Source of the DNA: an uncultured Pelagibacteraceae bacterium | Lineage (GTDB): Bacteria > Pseudomonadota > Alphaproteobacteria > Pelagibacterales > Pelagibacteraceae | Assembly: GCA_902597695.1 (NCBI GenBank) | Contig: CACJYH010000014.1 | Coordinates: 1 to 15,930 of the forward strand | DNA length: 15,930 bases | Direction: 5' to 3' | Part shown: piece after piece, positions 7,840 to 15,052 of the stretch | Layout: each line of letters starts with the position of its first letter | Position numbering within the stretch: the first letter of the stretch is position 1 | Notes under the pieces: model-generated | What the model was told of the DNA's origin: nothing | Databases searched by the model: none | The model's input: only the letters and a program-made list of their open reading frames with translations | Position numbers and translations under genes: made by a program

Positions 7840-8520
7840 TTATTCAAAGCTTTTTAATCTGTATTCCCAATTACCCATCCTGGAATAAGTCACTTTTAGA
7901 ATTCTTAAATTTTCTTGATCGTACCAAATATTAAAGTCTAATCGTTTATCTTTAGGAATATTCATATCTTTAGATTTAAGTGTAAAATGATCAGCATCAT
8001 AAATTTTTCCATAAAGATCAATTTTTTCTTTTCCTATAAAAGTAACAACCTGTTCTTTAATACTTCCAGATATTGGGCTTACTTGAGACCCTGCTTGTAA
8101 AATTTTATGATTCCACCAATTTCCAATAACGTTATTAATGGTCGCCTCGCCATTGAACGAGGAGCCTTTGATATCATATTTTTTACTTTTTTTATTTAGT
8201 TCTAAATTTACAAATTTTTCTTTATCATTTTGAAGGGTCTTAGAGTTATATGATATCAACTGATCTTTGATATATTTTTCTTCACCATATGACTCAACCT
8301 GAAAAATTGTAGTTCCCAATAGATCAACAGAAAATTTAAATTGATTTGTAATAATAGTTTCCTCACCATTTCTTTCAAAAAAATAATAATTGTATCCAAT
8401 TAGTTCACCATTTCTAAAAATCTCCATTTCAATTTTATTATATTTATTGTAGTGACCCATATGTGCCATCGAAACAACTGGAAAAATTACAATAAACAAA
8501 ATGGCTATAAATTTTCTCAT
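7840..8520 (-). CDS. Secreted DUF6134-like protein, function unknown
   Basis: The 226-residue protein has a clear signal peptide (MRKFIAILFIVIFPVVSMA, likely cleaved after A19), so it is probably periplasmic or outer-membrane-associated. The mature part alternates short beta strands: IEMEIFRNGELIGYNYYFF, TNQFKFSVDLLGTTIFQVES, then GNWWNHKIL, and it ends with LDFNIWYDQENLRILKVTYSR. This arrangement, in which an early 'drNGkpIG' strand, a central 'WN..iL' and a late 'vWYDe.G.Lvkl' strand recur, resembles DUF6134 and the related DUF3108 proteins and suggests a beta-barrel or beta-sandwich fold. No catalytic motif is visible. It is divergent from the YczE-like membrane protein with 50 bases between starts, and there is no Shine-Dalgarno sequence. 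The DUF assignment is from memory of the pattern. Confidence 0.6.
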   Translation of the reverse strand: MRKFIAILFIVIFPVVSMAHMGHYNKYNKIEMEIFRNGELIGYNYYFFERNGEETIITNQFKFSVDLLGTTIFQVESYGEEKYIKDQLISYNSKTLQNDKEKFVNLELNKKSKKYDIKGSSFNGEATINNVIGNWWNHKILQAGSQVSPISGSIKEQVVTFIGKEKIDLYGKIYDADHFTLKSKDMNIPKDKRLDFNIWYDQENLRILKVTYSRMGNWEYRLKSFE

Positions 8521-8547
8521 TTAGCAATTACATTAGTGGACTTTATC

Positions 8548-8553
8548 TATAAT
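8548..8553 (+). promoter_or_regulatory. Candidate -10 box for the YczE-like gene
   Basis: A perfect TATAAT hexamer lies 17 bases before the ATG, in the 50-base divergent gap with the DUF6134-like gene. No good -35 hexamer is seen at 16-18 bases upstream. Confidence 0.35.
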
Positions 8554-8570
8554 AGAAATAACTTATTAAA

Positions 8571-9218
8571 ATGTTTTTAAAAATAAAGAAAATACCAAAA
8601 GTTAATTGGAGTTCTGACAAGCCATATAATTTTAAACCAAAATTTTCTACTTTCTTTTTTTTATGCTTTGGTCTGACGTTGTTTGGTCTTGGTGAGGGGT
8701 TATTGATTGTTTCCTTTACAGGCGCTTCTCCATGGAGTGTTTTAGCTCAAGGTATTTCCTTGAATGTTAACTTAAGTATTGGAACAATTACTCTTTTAAT
8801 AAGTATTGCTGTTTTAATTTTGTGGATACCTCTAGGCCAAAAACCAGGAATGGGCACAATATTTAATGCATTAATTATAGCCTTTATGATTGATCTTTGT
8901 ATTAAGTTTGTACCAACCCCATCAAATTATTTTAATCAATTAATCCTAGCAGTAATTTCTGTAATGATGGTTGGAATAGGTGGGGGCATTTATTTAGTTT
9001 CTAATCTTGGTGCAGGACCAAGAGATGGATTAATGATTGGTTTACAAAAAGTAACTAACTTACCAGTGGCAGCCGTTAGAGCTTTTTTAGAAATTTCTGT
9101 TGTAAGTATTGGTTGGTATTTAGGTGGAACAGTAGGGGTTGGAACTCTTTTATTCGCTTTTGGTATTGGTCCGTGCGTTGCTCTAGGTCTATTTTTAGTT
9201 GATAAAATTTTTGATTAG
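8571..9218 (+). CDS. YczE/YyaS/YitT-type integral membrane protein
   Basis: The 215-residue protein has about five to six hydrophobic helices: roughly 27-49, 66-87, 93-115, 122-144, 165-187 and 190-210. The repeated motif TGASPWSVL (50-58) and NLGAGPRDGLMIGL (145-158), each following a hydrophobic helix, is the mark of the YczE/COG2364 family, which is built from an internal duplication with a 'GasPwdvl / GagPrdGLm' turn in each half. The transported or bound substrate is not established for the family. The N-terminal 25 residues (basic, KPYNFKPKF) are presumably cytoplasmic. It overlaps the convergent typA gene by four bases; its TAG sits inside a hairpin followed by T-runs, a likely terminator. 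Confidence 0.82.
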   Translation: MFLKIKKIPKVNWSSDKPYNFKPKFSTFFFLCFGLTLFGLGEGLLIVSFTGASPWSVLAQGISLNVNLSIGTITLLISIAVLILWIPLGQKPGMGTIFNALIIAFMIDLCIKFVPTPSNYFNQLILAVISVMMVGIGGGIYLVSNLGAGPRDGLMIGLQKVTNLPVAAVRAFLEISVVSIGWYLGGTVGVGTLLFAFGIGPCVALGLFLVDKIFD

Positions 9219-9237
9219 GCAGCAGCGCCTGATTTTT
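9214..9237 (+). terminator. Candidate intrinsic terminator of the YczE-like gene, inside the 3' end of typA
   Basis: ATTAGGC (9214-9220) pairs with GCCTGAT (9227-9233) with one G-U pair and a six-base loop. It is followed on the plus strand by TTTTT, then after CAC by another run of T. The hairpin includes the stop codon of the YczE-like gene and the last codons of typA (Gly-Ala-Ala-Ala-stop). On the minus strand no T-run follows directly, so it should act only on the plus strand. Confidence 0.45.
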
Positions 9238-11041
9238 CACTTTTTTTTCTTTCATGAGGATCAAGAATAGCTTTTCTTAATCTACAAGACTCTGGAGTAA
9301 TTTCTAGAGCTTCATCTGTATTTAACATACTTAGTTGTTCAGCAATTGACATTTTTCTAACAGGAGTTAAGACAACATTTTCGTCAGTACCTTGCGTCCT
9401 CATATTAGTTAATTTTTTTCCTTTCATGACATTAATAATCATATCTCCTGGCTTAGGTGATAGCCCCACAATCATTCCTGGATAAACAGGATCGTTATGA
9501 GTTACAAACATTTCTCCTCTTGCCTGTAAATTAAAGATCGCAAAAGCAACTGCCTTTCCTTGTTCCATAGAAATTAGAGCACCATTTCTTCTGCCTTCCA
9601 TTTCACCTTCAAATGGGCCATATTCATGAAAAATTCTATTGATGACACCATTTCCTTTTGTCAGCGTTAAAAATCTACTTGTATATCCCATCAAACCTCT
9701 TGTTGGTGCATGAAATATAAGCCTCTTTTTATTTTTACCAGTGTCTTTTAATTCTATTAATTTACCTTTTCTTCTATTCATTGAGTCAATTATTTTTGAT
9801 GAATGCTCTTCATCAAGATCCATTGTAATTTCTTCTATTGGCTCAAGTTTGTTTCCATTTTCATCTTTTTTATAAAGAACTTTTGGAGGGCTCACAGTCA
9901 TTTCAAAACCTTCTCTTCTCATTTGAGTAAGTAAAATTTCCAACATTAATTCACCACGACCACTAACCACAAAAGAGTCATTTCCCTCATTTTCAGTAAA
10001 TGTAATTCCAACATTATTTTGTGCCTCTTGAACTAATCGATCTCTAATCTGTGTGCTTGTTAGTTTTTTACCTTCTGTACCAGCCAAAGGCGATGTATTT
10101 ACAGTTATGGTAATTGACATAGTTGGGGGATCTATAGGAGTGGCTTCTATTGGCTCGTTAACTTCAAGATCACAAATAGTATCTGCAACGTTAGCTTTTT
10201 CTAAACCGGCAACAACTACAATATCTCCAGCTTCACCAACCTCAATTGGAACTTTTTTGGTACCTTCATATCTAAAAATTTTAGTTAATCTACCTTCATC
10301 AACTTTCTCTCCATTTAAGTTGATTGCCTTAATTGCTTGATTAGCTTTTGCTGTTCCTTGAGATATTCTACCTACTAAACTTCTACCTAAAAAACTGTCA
10401 GCGTAAAGAAGTGTAGAAAGCATAGCAAAAGGTTTTGATTTGTCTAATTCAGCTGGTTTAACATGCTCTATAATTTTATCTAAAAGTGGATTAAGATTCT
10501 CTCTTGGACCATCAACTTCAAGATCAGCCCATCCAGATCTTCCACTTGCATATAATACTGGGAAATCTAGTTGTTCCTCATTAGCATCTAAACTTACAAA
10601 TAAGTCGAATGTTTCATCTAGAACTTCATTAGCTCTTTGATCTGATTTATCTAATTTATTAATAACCACAATTGGCTTTAAACCTTGTTTCAATGCTTTT
10701 GCTAAAACGAATTTTGTTTGAGGCATTACACCTTCAGCAGAGTCTATTAATAATAATGCTCCATCAGCCATACTAAGCACTCTTTCAACTTCAGCAGCAA
10801 AATCTCTGTGGCCAGGGGTATCAATTATATTTATTCTAGAATCTTTCCAATTAATCGAGGCAGGTTTAGCTAATATTGTAATTCCTCTCTCTTTTTCTAA
10901 TTCACCAGAGTCCATCAGCCTTTCATCCACAACCTCATTTTCTCTAAATGAACCACTTTGTTTCATTAGGTTATCAATTAGGGTTGTCTTTCCATGATCA
11001 ACATGGGCAATTATGGTGATGTTTCTTATAGTATTATTCAT
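9215..11041 (-). CDS. typA: GTPase TypA/BipA
   Basis: A ribosome-associated translational GTPase of the EF-G/LepA group, needed in other bacteria for 50S assembly and growth under cold or stress. The 608-residue length is typical. The GTPase motifs are intact: G1 AHVDHGKT (12-19), switch I ERGITI (51-56), G3 DTPGH (74-78), G4 NKLD (128-131) and G5 ASGRSGW. The C-terminal family domain is recognised by HAPTRGLMGYTSRFLTLTKG, EYGPFEGEMEGRRNGALIS and MKGKKLTNMRTQGTDENV. It ends KKSEKSGAAA. It overlaps the convergent YczE-like gene by four bases. Upstream on the same strand is a possible 38-codon ORF (85 bases away). Confidence 0.97.
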   Translation of the reverse strand: MNNTIRNITIIAHVDHGKTTLIDNLMKQSGSFRENEVVDERLMDSGELEKERGITILAKPASINWKDSRINIIDTPGHRDFAAEVERVLSMADGALLLIDSAEGVMPQTKFVLAKALKQGLKPIVVINKLDKSDQRANEVLDETFDLFVSLDANEEQLDFPVLYASGRSGWADLEVDGPRENLNPLLDKIIEHVKPAELDKSKPFAMLSTLLYADSFLGRSLVGRISQGTAKANQAIKAINLNGEKVDEGRLTKIFRYEGTKKVPIEVGEAGDIVVVAGLEKANVADTICDLEVNEPIEATPIDPPTMSITITVNTSPLAGTEGKKLTSTQIRDRLVQEAQNNVGITFTENEGNDSFVVSGRGELMLEILLTQMRREGFEMTVSPPKVLYKKDENGNKLEPIEEITMDLDEEHSSKIIDSMNRRKGKLIELKDTGKNKKRLIFHAPTRGLMGYTSRFLTLTKGNGVINRIFHEYGPFEGEMEGRRNGALISMEQGKAVAFAIFNLQARGEMFVTHNDPVYPGMIVGLSPKPGDMIINVMKGKKLTNMRTQGTDENVVLTPVRKMSIAEQLSMLNTDEALEITPESCRLRKAILDPHERKKSEKSGAAA

Positions 11042-11052
11042 AAATCTGGGTT

Positions 11053-11080
11053 CTTATACATATTTAAACACTTTTGAAAA
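11053..11080 (-). promoter_or_regulatory. Candidate typA promoter
   Basis: On the minus strand TTTTCA (11080-11075), a 16-base spacer and TATAAG (11058-11053) lie 11 bases before the typA ATG, predicting a very short leader. The match is moderate (4 of 6 and 5 of 6) and by eye only. Confidence 0.3.
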
Positions 11081-11126
11081 CTTAAAAAAACTCATACTAG
11101 GCTTGAATAAATTAAGTATTTTTTTT

Positions 11127-11243
11127 TTAATTTGAATTTTTTCGCTTTTCGCGTTTAAGTTTTCTTTTTTCTTTAAAATTTAATTTAGGTTTTTTTTTGA
11201 CACTAGAGTCTTTAAACGATTTTCCACTATATCTTTTTGACAT
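11127..11243 (-). CDS. Possible 38-residue basic microprotein
   Basis: A minus-strand ORF runs from an ATG at 11243 to a TAA at 11127 and encodes 38 residues starting MSKRYSGKSFKDSS and ending KRKLKREKRKNSN. About 17 residues are K or R against 4 acidic ones, with no hydrophobic core, so it would be an unstructured or helical nucleic-acid-binding peptide if made. It fills the otherwise empty gap upstream of typA, is 85 bases from it on the same strand, and its start is 41 bases from the divergent methyltransferase start. No Shine-Dalgarno sequence is present, but few genes here have one. It also uses CGC and CGA arginine codons, a little unlike the A/T-ending codons around it. The composition could simply reflect an AT-rich gap. 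Confidence 0.4.
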   Translation of the reverse strand: MSKRYSGKSFKDSSVKKKPKLNFKEKRKLKREKRKNSN

Positions 11244-11270
11244 TATCGCAAGTTTTTATAAACAATGATG

Positions 11271-11279
11271 TGTTATATT
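11271..11279 (+). promoter_or_regulatory. Extended -10 promoter element of the methyltransferase gene
   Basis: TGTTATATT matches the extended -10 form TGnTATAnT and ends five bases before the ATG at 11285, which predicts transcription starting at or within a base or two of the start codon. A perfect TTGACA lies further upstream (11237-11242), but its best partner TATAAA (11257-11262) is only 14 bases away, a poor spacing. Confidence 0.4.
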
Positions 11280-11284
11280 TATAT

Positions 11285-12265
11285 ATGCAGAATCAGCAAC
11301 TAGAATTATTTAATAAAAATAAATCATTAAGTTTAAAAGAAAAAAAAGAAATTTTTTTAAGGTCTATTATAAGTAAAAATAACAAAAGTCAGAATAAATA
11401 CAAAAGAGTTGCTTTATCGACAATTAGATACGCGGGAGGAAAATCTTTAGCTGTCGGGCATGTTTTTGAATTGTTACCAAATAATGTTAAAAAAGTAGTT
11501 TCCCCATTTTTTGGTGGTGGTTCTATTGAAATAGCCATGAGTAAAGTTTTAGGACTTAATGTAGTTGGTTATGATATTTTTGATATTCTTTGTAATTATT
11601 GGAATTTTCAAATTAAAAAACCTGAATTACTTTTTAAAAGATTAAATAAACTTAAACCCACTTTTCCAGAATTTGAGAGAATAAGGAAAATCTTAAACAA
11701 GGTCTGGAAAAAAGAAGTTAAATTAGATCCACTTACTTTAGCAGTTTATTACGTGTATAATTTTAATTTATCTTACGGTCCAGGGTTTATGGGATGGACA
11801 TCAGAAATTTATTTAAGCAAAAAAAAATACCAGGCAATGTTAGAAAAAATAAGAAATTTTAAACCTGGAAAATTATCTGTGAAACATGAGGACTTTGAAA
11901 AAGTCTTAAAAAAACACAAAAATGATTTTTTATATTGCGATCCTCCTTACTACATAGGTTCAGACTCTAAAATGTTTAAAGGAGTTTACCCAATGAGAAA
12001 TATTCCAGTTCATCATAAAGATTTCCCACATGAAAAATTAAGGGATATGTTAAAAAAACATAAAGGGGGATTTATATTATCTTACAACGATTGCCCAACT
12101 ATTAGAAAGTATTACAAAGGATTTAAACAATATTTTCCAAGCTGGCAATATACGATGGGTCAAGGTGAGACCAGAATTGGAAAAAACAGGATTGAAAAAG
12201 GTGACGATCACGTTAAAAAATCACACGAGATTATAGTTTTCGCACCTCCTAAAATGAGAAATTAA
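11285..12265 (+). CDS. D12-class adenine-specific DNA methyltransferase
   Basis: Transfers a methyl group from SAM to N6 of adenine in a specific DNA site. The 326 residues carry the D12/Dam-type alpha-group order: motif X RYAGGKS (48-54), motif I SPFFGGGSIEIA (73-84), a likely target-recognition segment YYVYNFNLSYGPGFMGWTSE (155-174), motif IV FLYCDPPYYIG (215-225) and the late GGFILSYND strand (261-269). The extra N-terminal 40 residues carry QLELF (5-9), matching the beta-sliding-clamp-binding pentapeptide. The ATG at 11285 was preferred to an in-frame TTG at 11237, whose 16 added residues look non-coding; an extended -10 box sits five bases before the ATG. The last 45 bases overlap the convergent unknown gene. 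The target sequence cannot be read from the protein. It may be an orphan methylase or the modification half of a type II system. Confidence 0.9.
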   Translation: MQNQQLELFNKNKSLSLKEKKEIFLRSIISKNNKSQNKYKRVALSTIRYAGGKSLAVGHVFELLPNNVKKVVSPFFGGGSIEIAMSKVLGLNVVGYDIFDILCNYWNFQIKKPELLFKRLNKLKPTFPEFERIRKILNKVWKKEVKLDPLTLAVYYVYNFNLSYGPGFMGWTSEIYLSKKKYQAMLEKIRNFKPGKLSVKHEDFEKVLKKHKNDFLYCDPPYYIGSDSKMFKGVYPMRNIPVHHKDFPHEKLRDMLKKHKGGFILSYNDCPTIRKYYKGFKQYFPSWQYTMGQGETRIGKNRIEKGDDHVKKSHEIIVFAPPKMRN

Positions 12266-12883
12266 CTCTATATTATCCTCTCTAGCTTTTGTTTTTTTTT
12301 TAGATCTTAAAAATTTATAAGAGTCCATTAATTCTTGAATTTCTTTTGGATAGGATCTTCCGTCTTCTTGTAAATTCCACTCAGGGTCTTTTTTTTCAAA
12401 TTCTTCATGTTGTTCTTTACAAATTCTTTCAAGTTCTTCTGCATTTAATCCAACATTATATTTCTTCTCATGATTAAGATTTTTTACGAAAACATCAACA
12501 TTTTCATAATTAATTACCCAAGCATCTACTTTTTTTCCAGATTTTAAGTTAGCAAAAATTTTCATATGACAAAAAAATCTACTGGGGGAAAAATTTCCTG
12601 AAATTGCTTGATTTACATAATATCCATCTAGATTATCTATGATTGAACTATTTGAGCCTCCAATTTTATAAATTATCTCATCGCAACAAAAAAAATATAC
12701 GTGGCATTGTTTTGCATTCAAAAAATCATCAATATTTTCCTTAGAAGCAAAATCCAAATTTATAAGATTAGTTTGTAACAATTTTATTTTTGGGGGGCGT
12801 TTATAATCTCTTGTTTTTAAGAAAGCTTGATTTATATAGAACTCCCCAATTTTTTTGGCATTTGTTACATCAGAAATATTCAT
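12221..12883 (-). CDS. Unknown protein beside the methyltransferase; candidate restriction endonuclease with a GIY-YIG-like motif
   Basis: The 220-residue protein is not firmly recognised. Residues 60-80 read CHVYFFCCDEIIYKIGGSNSS: a V-Y strand, a short turn and a Y-K-I-G-x-S strand, like the paired 'GIY...YIG' strands of GIY-YIG and T5orf172-type nucleases. Downstream lie SPSRFFCH (R102, H106, an R-x3-H spacing), then GKKVDAWVINYENVDVF (E127) and a charged helical C-terminus with EELERICKEQHEEF and DPEWNLQEDGRSYPKEI. An Arg, a His and a Glu after the two tyrosines are what a GIY-YIG active site needs, though order and spacing are unproven. It has no signal peptide or membrane helix. It converges on the methyltransferase with a 45-base coding overlap, the usual arrangement of a compact type II restriction-modification pair. 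A perfect extended -10 box sits five bases before its ATG. The alternative is an unrelated hypothetical protein. Confidence 0.6.
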   Translation of the reverse strand: MNISDVTNAKKIGEFYINQAFLKTRDYKRPPKIKLLQTNLINLDFASKENIDDFLNAKQCHVYFFCCDEIIYKIGGSNSSIIDNLDGYYVNQAISGNFSPSRFFCHMKIFANLKSGKKVDAWVINYENVDVFVKNLNHEKKYNVGLNAEELERICKEQHEEFEKKDPEWNLQEDGRSYPKEIQELMDSYKFLRSKKKTKAREDNIELISHFRRCENYNLV

Positions 12884-12888
12884 AGAAA

Positions 12889-12897
12889 ATTATAACA
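12889..12897 (-). promoter_or_regulatory. Extended -10 promoter element of the unknown gene next to the methyltransferase
   Basis: On the minus strand TGTTATAAT (12897-12889) is a perfect extended -10 and ends five bases before the ATG at 12883, predicting a leaderless message. No good -35 is seen; that position falls in the stem-loop of the groESL terminator. Confidence 0.5.
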
Positions 12898-12928
12898 AAA
12901 AAAAAGGGCAGTAAAAACTGCCCTTTTT
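12897..12928 (-). terminator. Intrinsic terminator of groES-groEL
   Basis: AAAAAGGGCAGT (12901-12912) and ACTGCCCTTTTT (12917-12928) form a perfect 12-bp stem around an AAAA loop (plus-strand reading). On the minus strand it lies 24 bases after the groEL stop, and its 3' arm runs into nine T (12905-12897). The GC-rich core GGGCAGT stands out in this AT-rich DNA. Confidence 0.9.
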
Positions 12929-12952
12929 GAATTTTAATTTGAAGTTATTGGG

Positions 12953-14632
<1,680 letters not shown>

Positions 14633-14637
14633 TTATA

Positions 14638-14928
14638 TTATTTACTTGAAATACCCATAATGTCTGACTCTTTCATTATGCTGTATTCTTTACCATCAAT
14701 TTTGACTTCAGTTCCTGACCATTTGCCAAATAAAACTTTGTCTCCAACTTTAACATCCATTGGAATTTTTTTTCCATCTTCAGTTTTTGCACCACCACCA
14801 ACAGCAACAACTTTTCCTTCTTGTGGCTTCTCTTGTGCAGTATCTGGTATGATTATTCCTCCAGCAGTTTTTTCGCTGCTATCTAAAACTTCTATTAAAA
14901 CTCTGTCATGTAACGGTCTAAATTTCAT
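14638..14928 (-). CDS. groES: Co-chaperonin GroES (10 kDa, Cpn10)
   Basis: The heptameric lid of GroEL. The 96-residue length is standard. It starts [15 protein letters not shown], followed by the mobile loop [19 protein letters not shown] (about 17-35), whose hydrophobic III tripeptide docks on the GroEL apical domain. Then come [30 protein letters not shown] and [13 protein letters not shown]. The start is supported by AGGAG (14938-14934) five bases before the ATG. It is the first gene of the groES-groEL operon and lies downstream of a heat-shock-like promoter. Confidence 0.99.
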   Translation of the reverse strand: MKFRPLHDRVLIEVLDSSEKTAGGIIIPDTAQEKPQEGKVVAVGGGAKTEDGKKIPMDVKVGDKVLFGKWSGTEVKIDGKEYSIMKESDIMGISSK

Positions 14929-14955
14929 ATATTCTCCTATATAAATATGGAGTTC

Positions 14956-14983
14956 ATATAGAGATTGGTAATACTATTTCAAG
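14956..14983 (-). promoter_or_regulatory. Heat-shock (RpoH/sigma-32)-like promoter of groES-groEL
   Basis: On the minus strand CTTGAAA (14983-14977) matches the sigma-32 -35 element exactly. Counting from CTTG, 17 bases later comes TCTATAT (14962-14956), close to the alphaproteobacterial RpoH -10 form CYTATnT. It lies 28 bases before the groES ATG. No CIRCE inverted repeat (TTAGCACTC/GAGTGCTAA) is present in the 124-base gap, so HrcA control is not indicated. Consensus elements are recalled and were matched by eye. Confidence 0.6.
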
Positions 14984-15052
14984 ATATACTTGATATTTAG
15001 TTTATTAAAAAAGGTAGGAAATTGTGGATTTTTTGGGTTATAGATTATTTTG

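Noticed and set aside
8521..8570. Possible regulatory RNA or riboswitch in the divergent gap
   Set aside because: Only 50 bases with a -10 box and no stable stem-loop; too short to hold an aptamer.
10053..10340. 95-codon plus-strand frame opposite typA
   Set aside because: Antisense to conserved TypA sequence, with no ribosome binding site or recognisable family.
11237..11284. TTG-initiated extension of the methyltransferase
   Set aside because: The bases contain promoter-like elements (TTGACA, TGTTATATT) and the ATG at 11285 gives a sensible N-terminus with QLELF near its start.
14660..14944. 94-codon plus-strand frame opposite groES
   Set aside because: Mirror of groES with low-complexity Ser/Pro/Thr content and no supporting motif.
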